64,000 nt of DNA. Source: Bradyrhizobium cenepequi. GTDB taxonomy: Bacteria; Pseudomonadota; Alphaproteobacteria; Rhizobiales; Xanthobacteraceae. The notes under the pieces were generated by a model. The model ran no database searches, was not told the DNA's origin, and saw only the letters and a list, made by a program, of their open reading frames with translations. A program made the position numbers and the translations under genes. Position 1 is the stretch's first letter; each line of letters begins with the position of its first letter. The DNA lies in the NCBI RefSeq assembly GCF_020329485.1, contig NZ_JAGKJI010000034.1:1-64000 (forward strand), read 5' to 3'. Of the stretch, positions 45,346 through 54,219 are shown piece by piece.

Positions 45346-46134
45346 TCAGTCGAACATCGCGTCGATGTCGTCCTGCGAGGCGTGGCCTACATCGCCATCA
45401 AGCTTCGGGCCGTTGAGCAGGCGGGCGTCGCCCTCGCGGCTGTCGATGATCGGCGGCGCGTGCGCCTTGATGGCGTCGACACCACCCCAGATCTCCATCA
45501 TCGCATTGATGTGCTGCTCGATGAACTTCATCGTGGTCATCACTTTGCTGATGCGCTGGCCGGTGAGGTCCTGGAAGTTGCAGGCCTCGAAGATCGAGAC
45601 CACGCGCTCCTGGATATCTTCGGCGAGCATCTTCTGCTGTTCGGGCGAGGCGACCTTGGTCAGCGCGGTGGCGGCCTGATCGATCGCTTCGGTCGCCTCG
45701 AGGATCTGCTGGGTCGCCTGTTCGGTGCCGCCGACGACGGCCCCGAGCTCGCCGTTCACCTTGGCCATCTCCTGGCCGTCAAAGCTCTTGCCGTGCAGCA
45801 CCGCGATCTCGCGTTTGGTGCGGTTGATGGCGTCGTGGATCAGGTCGAGCTCGACCTTCAGCTTCTCACATTGCTCGATCTGCGCGCGATAGGTGTCGAG
45901 CAGCGCATGCGCTTCCGCGACCTCGCGGGCCACCGCCGCCTCGGTGGCTTCAGTTGCGACTGGACGCTGGGCATGGACGCCGAGCGCCATCTGCGCGCGG
46001 ATGGAACGAAGCTCCGCCATGATCTCCCGATGCATTGGACCGATTTCGCCGCCTTCCACCGTAACCGGTGCCGGCATCGGCATGTCGCCCATAATGGCTT
46101 GTTCAACACGAAAACGCTTGCGACTAACTGACAT
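45346..46134 (-). CDS. CheZ-like chemotaxis protein
   Basis: 262 residues, mostly helical. A CheZ-like core is visible: EQATQQILEATEAID and IFEACNFQDLTGQRISKVM, where the FQDLTGQ block is the CheZ catalytic-region signature with Asp and Gln. The C-terminus SQDDIDAMFD resembles the CheY-binding peptide of FliM and the tail of CheZ. CheZ dephosphorylates CheY-P; family members are uncommon outside gamma- and betaproteobacteria. No che genes adjoin it. Function as a CheY phosphatase is inferred. Confidence 0.75.
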   Translation of the reverse strand: MSVSRKRFRVEQAIMGDMPMPAPVTVEGGEIGPMHREIMAELRSIRAQMALGVHAQRPVATEATEAAVAREVAEAHALLDTYRAQIEQCEKLKVELDLIHDAINRTKREIAVLHGKSFDGQEMAKVNGELGAVVGGTEQATQQILEATEAIDQAATALTKVASPEQQKMLAEDIQERVVSIFEACNFQDLTGQRISKVMTTMKFIEQHINAMMEIWGGVDAIKAHAPPIIDSREGDARLLNGPKLDGDVGHASQDDIDAMFD

Positions 46135-46440
46135 GAGACTATTCCCGCCCCCTTCACTCGCACTGTTCTACGCAGACGCGATTTAATATGGAGTTCACGT
46201 GGGAATGTTTTGCCGCGTGCGTTTCGCATGCGCGCCGCATACCGGTGATTAACCATGTGCGCCCTGCATTCAAGCAAAATAAACGCTAATTCTGAAATCC
46301 GCGCTCGATTGCCGGCGTGGTGAATCCAAACGCTCGATACGTTTACCAAACCGATGCGGTTTTGATTTTGATTGGCTGCATGCCACGGCACCTCACGCCG
46401 AGTGCAGTTGACGATTGACGAAACAGTACAGAGTACGTCG
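46135..46440. other. Divergent intergenic region between cheZ-like and L,D-transpeptidase genes
   Basis: 306 bases. Contains AT-rich tracts and GATTAACC near 46246, but no clear consensus promoter and no small gene. Confidence 0.5.
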
Positions 46441-47241
46441 ATGAAGAAGATATTCTTTGCGCTTATTGCCGGCGCGTCCTTCCAGCTTGCCGCTCCGCAC
46501 CAGGCCTTTGCGATTGATGCCGCGCCGCTCGCCGAGCCGACCGTGATCTACGCGAGACAGCCCGCGCCACCCTCGCCCCGGCCGGTGCGTACCGCTTCCA
46601 ACCTCGGCGGCGGCTTCATCGAATTCCTGTTCGGTGACGGACCCGGTCAGGGTTATCCGCCATCCTACGAGCAGCAGCCGATGTATCAGCAGCAGCCCGG
46701 TTATTATGGCGGACAGCGCATGATGCTGCCGCCGATGGATCCGCAACAGCCGATGATGCGGCAGGAGGAGGCGGCCGATCCCGCTCAGCGGCGCTTCGAT
46801 CCGAAATATGAGAAGCAGCTCGTCGATTATGACGGCAAGGAAGGTCCGGGCACGATCGTCGTCGATACGCCGAACAAATTCCTTTATCTCGTGCAGGCCG
46901 ACGGCAAGGCCCTGCGCTACGGCATCGGCGTCGGCCGCCCCGGCTTCACCTGGTCTGGCGTGAAGACGATCTCCGCCAAGCGCGAATGGCCGGACTGGAC
47001 ACCGCCGCCGGAAATGCTGGCGCGTCGCCCCGATTTGCCCAGGCACATGGTGGGCGGTCCGGAAAATCCGCTCGGCGCGCGCGCGATGTATCTCGGCTCC
47101 TCGCTCTATCGCATCCACGGCTCGAACGAGCCCTGGACCATCGGCACCAACGTTTCCTCCGGCTGCATCCGCATGCGCAACGAGGACGTCATCGACCTCT
47201 ACGGCCGCGTCAATGTCGGCACCAGGGTGGTCGTGATCTAG
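46441..47241 (+). CDS. L,D-transpeptidase (YkuD domain)
   Basis: 266 residues with a signal peptide (1-23), a proline/glutamine-rich linker and a C-terminal YkuD domain. The catalytic motif HGSNEPW...SSGCIRM has His226 and Cys242. It forms 3-3 peptidoglycan cross-links or attaches lipoproteins or beta-barrels to peptidoglycan in rhizobia. The start at 46441 fits the signal peptide. Confidence 0.9.
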   Translation: MKKIFFALIAGASFQLAAPHQAFAIDAAPLAEPTVIYARQPAPPSPRPVRTASNLGGGFIEFLFGDGPGQGYPPSYEQQPMYQQQPGYYGGQRMMLPPMDPQQPMMRQEEAADPAQRRFDPKYEKQLVDYDGKEGPGTIVVDTPNKFLYLVQADGKALRYGIGVGRPGFTWSGVKTISAKREWPDWTPPPEMLARRPDLPRHMVGGPENPLGARAMYLGSSLYRIHGSNEPWTIGTNVSSGCIRMRNEDVIDLYGRVNVGTRVVVI

Positions 47242-47260
47242 AGACGTTGCGACAACGAGA

Positions 47261-47294
47261 AACGGCCGCTCACTCGAGCGGCCGTTCTGTTTTT
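47261..47294 (+). terminator. Terminator of the L,D-transpeptidase gene
   Basis: AACGGCCGCT (47261-47270), loop, AGCGGCCGTT (47277-47286), then CTGTTTTT. Confidence 0.9.
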
Positions 47295-47309
47295 CAATTC
47301 GTGCAGCGC

Positions 47310-48116
47310 TTACGCGTAATCGCTGCCGCCGTCGTCGCCGCCGTCATCGAACCCGTCGTCGTCATGGTCGGGACCGTAGCCATGGTCCTCGTTGTTGTTG
47401 TTTGACGCCTGGTCGAAGAAGCCTGAGCGCGAGTCATTATCGCGTCCGCCAGAGCCGATGTCGTTGACGCCGGCATCGCGCGCAAGATCGCCGCCAGACT
47501 GATCATTGCCCCACGGCTTGCTGTCGCCGGAACTGCCGGAATCGGCAAAGGCCTGGTGACCGCCACCGCCCATCAGACCGCGGATGCTGTTCATCAGCAG
47601 CGAGCCACCGACCACGCCGGCAGCGGCCGCCGCCGCGGTGCCGAGGAACGAGCCGCCGCCACCGCCGAACGGGCCCGCCTGCGGCGCGCCATAGGGCTGC
47701 TGGCCGAAAGGTGGCTGGCCATACGGTCCAGGACCCTGCGGCTGCTGCATCGCCTGGCCGCTATTCCAGACCGGACGGCCGCCACCCTCCGGCGGGCGTA
47801 CTGGCGGAACCGAGCCGCGCGATTGATTCTGGTTCTGGCCGAAGATCGCATCGCGCATCGAATCGAGGAAGCCGCCGGTTTCGCCCTGCTGCTGTCCGCC
47901 GCCGAGCTCAGCTTCCAGTTGCTGGATGTGGTCATTGGCGCGCTTCAGCGCCTCGTCCTGCACCAGCGCCGTCTGCACCAGCGCATAGGCGGCGTTGGGT
48001 GCCTTGCGCAGCCCTTCCGAGATGGCGGCCAGGGCCTCGGGATCACGCGGAGCGTTCTCCAGCTTGGCGAGCCGGTCGAAGAGATCGTCGATCAATTGGC
48101 GTTCTTGCGGGGTCAT
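47310..48116 (-). CDS. DUF2076 domain protein
   Basis: 268 residues. The N-terminal MTPQERQLIDDLFDRLAKLE and a glycine/proline/glutamine-rich middle followed by GTAAAAAAGVVGGSLLMNSI and an acidic C-terminal tail match DUF2076 proteins, thought to be membrane- or envelope-associated. GGAG lies 6 bases before ATG 48116. Function unknown. Confidence 0.85.
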   Translation of the reverse strand: MTPQERQLIDDLFDRLAKLENAPRDPEALAAISEGLRKAPNAAYALVQTALVQDEALKRANDHIQQLEAELGGGQQQGETGGFLDSMRDAIFGQNQNQSRGSVPPVRPPEGGGRPVWNSGQAMQQPQGPGPYGQPPFGQQPYGAPQAGPFGGGGGSFLGTAAAAAAGVVGGSLLMNSIRGLMGGGGHQAFADSGSSGDSKPWGNDQSGGDLARDAGVNDIGSGGRDNDSRSGFFDQASNNNNEDHGYGPDHDDDGFDDGGDDGGSDYA

Positions 48117-48250
48117 GGCCTTCTCCATCGCGTCGATTGAATCGAAGCGCGGAACATGTAGGGCCGCCTTTGTGGCGCAAGGAGTGGGGCAGCGAATTAA
48201 ATTTCCGTATGCGACAAAACGACCAACGGATATCTTTCAGCCTTCTTGTC

Positions 48251-48327
48251 TGAGCATGATCTCCGCGCAAACGCTTCGCGTTTGTCGCGAGGGAAAACCG
48301 GTATCCACTTTTCCGGATCATGCTCTA
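48251..48327. repeat. TAGAGCATGATCCGG repeat, copy C
   Basis: On the minus strand: TAGAGCATGATCCGGAAAAG, then ACCGGTTTTCCCTCGCGAC, ending GAGATCATGCTCA. Near-complementary ends. The TAG is the stop codon of the HpnK/ChbG gene (48325-48327). Confidence 0.75.
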
Positions 48328-49179
48328 GTGATTCCAGGCGAGTGTAACATTGTTCGCCGCAAGCAATTGCGGGAAATGCTCGCTGACGAGAAAGGCATGT
48401 TCGTTCTCGCGCTGTGTCGTTAGCGGATCGAGCTCGTTGAGCGTCTCGTCGACGAAGCCGGGATGGCACATCACGAGTCCGCCGTCCGGCAGTCCTTCGA
48501 GAAATTGTCGCATCAGGGGACCGAACTCGGGCGATCTCGAAAAATCATAGGCGCCGGCGAAAGCGGGGTTGAAGGGAATGCCGGCCCGTCGTGCTCGCTT
48601 CCTGAACTGCGCGCTTAGCGCATCGAGCACCAGCGCCTTCGGCGCGCGCATGCGCTGCGAGAGAGGCTGGTTGCGTCCGCCCTGGCGCACCCAGGCTTCG
48701 GGTGCGGCTTCCTTCACCGCGCGCAAGAAGGCGTCGCGCACCTGCGGAAATAATTGCACGTGCTGATGGCCATCGACAAAGTCAGGCGCGCGGCCGAACA
48801 TGTCCTTGAAGGTTGCAAGCTGCTCGACCAGCTCGGCATGGATCATCTCGCGATCGAGTCGCCGGAGGAGGCCAGCGCGCAACATTTTCGGGAACGGCAG
48901 GAACAGCCCGCCATTGACAGGCCGGAAATGCATGGTCAGCGGACGGAATGGCGCGCTTAGCGTCGCATGCAGCCCGACCGCGCAGCGCGGGCTGTCGGCG
49001 ACAACGCTCTTTAGCGCCGCCACTTCGTCGCGGCCGATTGCCGCGCCCACCACCATCACCGAGGTCGCGTTGAGACGGCCGCGCGCGATCAGATCGCGAA
49101 TGGCGCGGTTGACTCCCTCGCTCAATCCGTAATCGTCGGCACAGAGCCAGATCCGGCGCGGCTGCGCGGCGTCATTCAT
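48325..49179 (-). CDS. hpnK: ChbG/HpnK family deacetylase
   Basis: 284 residues of the YdjC fold. Metal ligands: ADDYG near 15, LHAT near 71, DGHQHV near 137. HpnK is found with hopanoid genes; close relatives deacetylate chitooligosaccharides. The start overlaps the GtrB-like stop (ATGA). The gene symbol is by family, as hopanoid genes are not in view. Confidence 0.7.
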   Translation of the reverse strand: MNDAAQPRRIWLCADDYGLSEGVNRAIRDLIARGRLNATSVMVVGAAIGRDEVAALKSVVADSPRCAVGLHATLSAPFRPLTMHFRPVNGGLFLPFPKMLRAGLLRRLDREMIHAELVEQLATFKDMFGRAPDFVDGHQHVQLFPQVRDAFLRAVKEAAPEAWVRQGGRNQPLSQRMRAPKALVLDALSAQFRKRARRAGIPFNPAFAGAYDFSRSPEFGPLMRQFLEGLPDGGLVMCHPGFVDETLNELDPLTTQRENEHAFLVSEHFPQLLAANNVTLAWNH

Positions 49180-50222
49180 TCGGCCGCGGTCCGTTCGCTG
49201 CCTGCGGCAGCAGCATCGGGACCGGCGCGCTTCTCGCTATGCTCGGCGACGAAATAGATCGGCCGCGCCTTCAGCTCCGACAGGATCTTGCCGATATACT
49301 CGCCGACGATGCCGATCATGATGAGCTGCACGCCGCCGATCGTCATCAACCCGATCACTAGCGAGGGATAGCCCGGCACCTGCTTGCCTGTCGTGAAGAC
49401 CTCCCACAGGATCGACAGCCCGAAAATGAACGCCGCAGTCGCCAGCAGCACGCCGAGCAGGCTCGCGAAGCGCAGCGGCGCCACTGAGAACGATGTCAAT
49501 CCTTCGATCGACAGGCCAATCAGCCGTGTCGCGCTGAAGGTGGTGACGCCATGCGAGCGCGGCGCCGGCTCGTAGTCGACCCTGATCTGGCGGAAGCCGA
49601 TCCAGCTTGCCAACCCCTTGAAGAAGCGGTTGCGCTCGGGCAGTTGCCGCAGCGCCGCCACCGCACGCGGCGACAGCAGGCGGAAGTCACCGGCATCTTC
49701 GGGGATCTTCTGCCGTGCGCCCCAGTTGATGAGCGCGTAGAAGCCGTGCACCGCAAGCCGGCGCAGGAACGGCTCGTTGTCGCGATGCGCCTTCGCGGTA
49801 TAGACGACATCGTAGCCGTCCTCGACCCAGTGCGAGACCAGTTTCTCGACCAGCGTCGGCGGATGCTGGCCGTCGCCGTCCATGAACAGCACGGCGCCGC
49901 GCCGGGCATGATCGAGGCCGGCCATGAGCGCCGCCTCCTTGCCGAAATTGCGCGACAGCGACACCACCTGGACATCCAGCGTGTCAGGGACAAGCGAACG
50001 CGCGATCGAAAGCGTGTTGTCCTTGCTGCCGTCGTCGACATAGACGACCTCGCAAGCGAGCCCGTAGCGATCCTTCAGCGTCCGCGCGAGGGCGATCAAT
50101 CGCTCGTGCAGCAGCGCCAGCCCTGCAGCCTCGTTGTAAACGGGAACGACGATCGACAGGCCCTGTGCCGCGGCATTCGCCGCAGTGGTGGTCAGGCCGG
50201 AAACGTCAGAGCCCAGCGTCAT
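49176..50222 (-). CDS. GtrB/ArnC-like bactoprenol-linked glycosyltransferase
   Basis: 348 residues. GT2 domain: SIVVPVYNEAAGL, CEVVYVDDGSKD, LFMDGDGQHPP. Two C-terminal membrane helices (FASLLGVLLATAAFIFGLS and MTIGGVQLIMIGIVGEYIG). Transfers a sugar from a nucleotide to a polyprenyl phosphate carrier. Operon partner of the HpnK-like gene, perhaps making an envelope modification. Confidence 0.85.
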   Translation of the reverse strand: MTLGSDVSGLTTTAANAAAQGLSIVVPVYNEAAGLALLHERLIALARTLKDRYGLACEVVYVDDGSKDNTLSIARSLVPDTLDVQVVSLSRNFGKEAALMAGLDHARRGAVLFMDGDGQHPPTLVEKLVSHWVEDGYDVVYTAKAHRDNEPFLRRLAVHGFYALINWGARQKIPEDAGDFRLLSPRAVAALRQLPERNRFFKGLASWIGFRQIRVDYEPAPRSHGVTTFSATRLIGLSIEGLTSFSVAPLRFASLLGVLLATAAFIFGLSILWEVFTTGKQVPGYPSLVIGLMTIGGVQLIMIGIVGEYIGKILSELKARPIYFVAEHSEKRAGPDAAAAGSERTAAE

Positions 50223-50296
50223 CGATCAGGTTCCAGGTTCTCCAAGATATATGATACCGCCCGCCGGCTGTCGCCACGATGAACGGGCCGGACGCC

Positions 50297-51274
50297 TCAT
50301 TGCCGCAGGAAAGCCTCGAGCCTGGCGAACAGCGGGTTCTCGCGGTCGAAGACGTAGTCGAGCGAGACCACCGACACCGTATCGGCGCCATGCTCGCGCA
50401 GGAAGCTGCCGAGCGCATAGAGCTGCGCCGGTGGGCAGTGCAGCGTCAGCATGCCTGACGAGGTCGGGCCGCCGAACGGGGCGACCACGCCGAAACGGTT
50501 ATGGGCTTCCGCCAGCAATGCTGCATCGCATCCTTTGAAGCGGGTGCGGACCTCGCGATATTTGTTCGCCCGGGCGCGAGCGGCGATGTGATCCAGGATG
50601 ACGCGGGCGGTCTCGCGGGCCTCGGTCGACCAGTCGGCGTCTTTCGAGGCGACGAGGTTCGCCTGGCTACGCAGGATCACGCCGTCGTCGAGCACCTTCA
50701 ATCCGTTCGCGGCGAGCGTCGCGCCGGTCGTGGTGATGTCGACGATCAGTTCCGCGGTGCCGACCGCGGGTGCGCCTTCGGTCGCACCGGCGCTCTCGAC
50801 GATGCGATAGTCGAGGATGCCGCGGGACGCGAAGAAGGTCCGGGTCAGGTTGATGTACTTGGTCGCGATCCGCATCCGCCGGTGATGCTGCTCGCGGAAA
50901 CCCGTGGTGACATCGTCAAGATCGGCCATGCTGCGGACGTCGATCCAGGCCTGCGGCACCGCGACCACCACATTGGCGTAGCCGAAACCGAGACCGTCGA
51001 TCAGGTGCACGCGCTTGTCGGCGTCCGCGATGCTCTCGCGCACGAGGTCCTCGCCGGTGACCCCAAGATGCACCATGCCGCGCGCGAGCTGTGAGGCGAT
51101 CTCGCTCGCGGAGAGATAGGCGATTTCGACATTGTCCAGTCCCGCGATGGTGCCGCGATAATCGCGTGCGCCGCCGGGCTTCGACAGCGTCAATCCGGCG
51201 CGGGCGAAAAACGCCTCGGCATTTTCCTGCAGACGTCCTTTCGAGGGGACCGCGAGAACGAACGGCGCGCTCAT
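50297..51274 (-). CDS. hisG: ATP phosphoribosyltransferase HisG
   Basis: 325 residues. PRPP-site region: LIVDITTTGATLAANGLKVLDD; N-terminal VPSKGRLQENAEAFF. First committed step of histidine synthesis. The usual short form is about 200-230 residues and needs HisZ; this one has a roughly 100-residue C-terminal extension, yet a hisZ gene precedes it with an ATGA overlap. Confidence 0.95.
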   Translation of the reverse strand: MSAPFVLAVPSKGRLQENAEAFFARAGLTLSKPGGARDYRGTIAGLDNVEIAYLSASEIASQLARGMVHLGVTGEDLVRESIADADKRVHLIDGLGFGYANVVVAVPQAWIDVRSMADLDDVTTGFREQHHRRMRIATKYINLTRTFFASRGILDYRIVESAGATEGAPAVGTAELIVDITTTGATLAANGLKVLDDGVILRSQANLVASKDADWSTEARETARVILDHIAARARANKYREVRTRFKGCDAALLAEAHNRFGVVAPFGGPTSSGMLTLHCPPAQLYALGSFLREHGADTVSVVSLDYVFDRENPLFARLEAFLRQ

Positions 51275-52434
51275 GCCTTGCCTCCGCGCACGGGCATGCC
51301 GAGCTGTGTCAGCGCCTCGATCCAGACGGAGAAGCCGACCGCCGGGATCGGCTCGGCCGAGCCGAGCTGCGTCATCAATCCATCATAGCGGCCGCCGGCG
51401 ACCAGCGGCTCGGCGCCGTTGCCCCTGGCGTGTAGTTCGAACTCGAAGCCGGTGTAGTAGTCGAGCCCGCGCCCGAACGACGCCGAGAAGCGCGTCTTGC
51501 GCGTATCAATGCCGCGCGCGGCCATGAAGCCGACGCGGCGTTCGAATTCGTCGATCGCGCCGGAGAGGTCGAGCCTCGCGTCCTCAGCCAGCGCGCGCAG
51601 TTGTGCGATGGCGTCGTCCGGTTCGCCCGTGATCGACAGGAAGCGCTTGATGGTGGCGATCGCGTCGCGCGGCAGCGCGCCGGCTTTGAGCGTCGATTGT
51701 TCGAGGAAACGGTCGGCGATCTCGGCGACGCTGCGGCCGCCGACATTGGTGGTGCCGGCGATCGACATCAGGTCGGTGACGAGCGCCAGCGCCGCCTTGC
51801 GGTCGGAGCCGGCAAGTGCGGCCAGCACGCCCTCATATTCGGCGCGGCCAAGCGTGCCCGCGAGCGTCAGCCGCTCGATATCCTCGGTGAGGCTGACCTT
51901 GCGGTTGAAATCCTTGATCAGGCGGCGGCGCCACACCGGATAAAGCCCGAGCGCCTCGATCAGGGCAATGAACAAGGCGACGTCGCCGGTGCGGATCTCG
52001 ACGTCGGTCAGTCCAAACGCCGCCGTCGCCTCCAGCGCCAGCGCCAACATCTCGGCGTCCGCAGCGGCGCGGTCCTGCCGGCCGAATGATTCGATGCCGG
52101 CCTGCAGGAACTCGCTGGGCTGGCTGCCGCGATAACGGAATACCGCGCCGAGATAGCTGAAGCCGGCTGGCTTCCCGGCCTCCGGCGAGGCGAGGTAGTC
52201 GCGTGCCACGGGGATCGTCAGGTCCGGGCGCAGGCACAGTTCCTCGCCGCTCGCGTCGGTGGTGAGGTAGAGGCTCTTGCGGATGCCCTCGCCGGAGAGG
52301 TCGAGGAACGGCTCGGCCGGCTGCAGGATCGCCGGCTCGGACCTGATGTAGCCGGCCTGCGCAAACGATAACAGCAGCGCATCCGCCCATGCGGCGGAGG
52401 AGGCGGCACCGCGGGTGGTGGCGGTTACGGTCAT
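51271..52434 (-). CDS. hisZ: ATP phosphoribosyltransferase regulatory subunit HisZ
   Basis: 387 residues of class II tRNA-synthetase fold, lacking HisRS anticodon features. CLRPDLTIPVARDYL, GAVFRYRG and FSASFGRGLDYYTGFEFEL are visible. Allosteric partner of HisG. ATG 52434 chosen; a longer frame to 52545 is unsupported. Confidence 0.9.
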   Translation of the reverse strand: MTVTATTRGAASSAAWADALLLSFAQAGYIRSEPAILQPAEPFLDLSGEGIRKSLYLTTDASGEELCLRPDLTIPVARDYLASPEAGKPAGFSYLGAVFRYRGSQPSEFLQAGIESFGRQDRAAADAEMLALALEATAAFGLTDVEIRTGDVALFIALIEALGLYPVWRRRLIKDFNRKVSLTEDIERLTLAGTLGRAEYEGVLAALAGSDRKAALALVTDLMSIAGTTNVGGRSVAEIADRFLEQSTLKAGALPRDAIATIKRFLSITGEPDDAIAQLRALAEDARLDLSGAIDEFERRVGFMAARGIDTRKTRFSASFGRGLDYYTGFEFELHARGNGAEPLVAGGRYDGLMTQLGSAEPIPAVGFSVWIEALTQLGMPVRGGKA

Positions 52435-52588
52435 CTCGACGTCCAAATAGCCCGAAATAGGTTCCCGAAGCGGCTCAAGGTAGCCCAAGTGTTTCCGGCG
52501 AGCCCTTAGCACGGCAAAAGCGCCGTTTCGACCGGCATCGGCCAAATCGCTTAATGGGGCGTGCCTTACCGATTTAAGCCGGTATTGC

Positions 52589-53338
52589 CTAGCCCTTTGG
52601 ACGCCAGTCGCCGAGGGCCGCCTGAACCAGGGCCAGCGCCGCGACCCCTGTGGTGTCCGCGCGCAGGATCCGCGGCCCCAGCGACAGCCGCATGATCCTG
52701 GACTGGCGCAAGAGCAGCATACGCTCCTCCTCGGCGAACCCGCCCTCCGGGCCGATCAGCACGTCGATGCCATCAGTGGCGGCGCCCTGTTGCAATGCCT
52801 GCAGGGGATCGCCGAGGTCGGCGGTTTCGTCGCAGAACACCAGCAGGCGGTTATCGACGCGGTCGGTGAGGAAACGCTCGAGCGGGACGGGGTCGGCGAC
52901 CTCGGCGAGGGCCGTGATCCCGCATTGCTCGGCCGCCTCGACCACATTGGCCCGCATGCGCTCGCTATTCACCCGCGAAACCTGGGTGTAGCGGGTCAGG
53001 ACCGGCTGCAGGCGCGATGCGCCCATCTCGACCGCCTTCTGCACCATATAGTCGAGCCGGGCGTGTTTCAGCGGCGCGAAGACATAGGCGATGTCGGGCA
53101 GGCGATCCTGCGGCCGGGTCTGGCGGTGGATGGTCAGCGTATCCGCCCGCTTGCGGCCATTGAGTTCAGCCTGCCATTCGCCGTCGCGGCCATTGAACAC
53201 CAGGATGGTGTCGCCGGCCTTCAGCCGTAATACGTTACCGAGATAATTGCTCTGGTTGCGGTCCAGCGCGACGGTTTGGCCCGCTTGCAGGGGCACATCG
53301 ACGAACAGGCGAGGGGCGCGAAAGTCATAGTCCGGCAT
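52589..53338 (-). CDS. rsmE: 16S rRNA (uracil(1498)-N(3))-methyltransferase RsmE
   Basis: 249 residues, SPOUT-fold. The N-terminal PUA-like part reads RLFVDVPLQ, then YLGNVLRLKAGD; knot region IGPEGGFAEEE and LGPRILRADTTGVAAL. Methylates U1498 in the decoding centre. Upstream of hisZ by about 150 bases on the same strand. Confidence 0.95.
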   Translation of the reverse strand: MPDYDFRAPRLFVDVPLQAGQTVALDRNQSNYLGNVLRLKAGDTILVFNGRDGEWQAELNGRKRADTLTIHRQTRPQDRLPDIAYVFAPLKHARLDYMVQKAVEMGASRLQPVLTRYTQVSRVNSERMRANVVEAAEQCGITALAEVADPVPLERFLTDRVDNRLLVFCDETADLGDPLQALQQGAATDGIDVLIGPEGGFAEEERMLLLRQSRIMRLSLGPRILRADTTGVAALALVQAALGDWRPKG

Positions 53339-53541
53339 CTGTTAATGTTCCGTCGGCACGCAATTCGGCCGCGCTTTTAGCCTAAAGCGCTAGAATTCGT
53401 AGCCTATTTTTGATCTTCGGCGCGACGTGACGCCGCGCTGTTGCCCCAATCCACGGGTTGTTAAGAAACGGCTGGAATCGTAAAAAGCCGCATGGAAATT
53501 GTGCTTCGACTCGAAGCCGGCTGCCGGAGAAATATCCCTTG

Positions 53542-54219
53542 ATGACCCGCCTGATGGTGTCGCTGACGGTTGCCGCCGTGGTGCTCCACGCCGGCCACGC
53601 TCTTGCGCAGGGCGCGTTTCCCGCGCCGCTGCCCGGCCAGCAGGCCGCAGCGCCTGCGAACGCCTCGCCCTTCCCACCGGTGAACGGCGGGGTACCATCC
53701 GCGTCCATCGGTACGCCGTCGGCCTTCCCGAGCCAGGGCGCGGCGCCGATCGCGGGCGGCGGTGGGGCATTTGCACCGCCGCGGCCACCCCAGAGCGCGG
53801 GCGCGGGTGCGGGCCCGCAGGATGCTTGCATGAAGGGCTTCATCCCCTTGCGCGAGGAGACCGAGCGGCGCGGCAAGCTGATCAAGATCGCCGGCGAAAA
53901 GAAGGCCGGACCGGATGAGGCCTGCAAGCTGATCGGCAATTACAGCCAGGCCGAGCTGAAGATGATGAAATACGTGAAGGAGAACTCGGCGAAATGCGGA
54001 ATCCCGCCGCAGATCCTCGATCAGCTCCAGAACGGCCACAAGAATACCGAGGCGATGCAGAAGAAGGTCTGCGCGGTAGCGCAGCAGATTCAGAATCGCC
54101 CGCCTGCCGGCCCCACCTTGAGCGAAGTGCTGGGGTCCGCCTCCGCGCCCGAGGCGGTGCCGACCCGCAAGGGCGGCAGCACGTTTGACACGCTGAACGG
54201 CAACGTGCTGGCGCGATGA
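53542..54219 (+). CDS. Proline/alanine-rich exported protein
   Basis: 225 residues. Signal peptide (1-22), a Pro/Ala/Gly-rich segment to about residue 95, then a basic helical part (CMKGFIPLREETERRGKLIK, QAELKMMKYVKENSAKCGIP) with four cysteines. ATGA overlap with ubiA suggests coupling. Conserved in related rhizobia by style; function unknown. Confidence 0.7.
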   Translation: MTRLMVSLTVAAVVLHAGHALAQGAFPAPLPGQQAAAPANASPFPPVNGGVPSASIGTPSAFPSQGAAPIAGGGGAFAPPRPPQSAGAGAGPQDACMKGFIPLREETERRGKLIKIAGEKKAGPDEACKLIGNYSQAELKMMKYVKENSAKCGIPPQILDQLQNGHKNTEAMQKKVCAVAQQIQNRPPAGPTLSEVLGSASAPEAVPTRKGGSTFDTLNGNVLAR

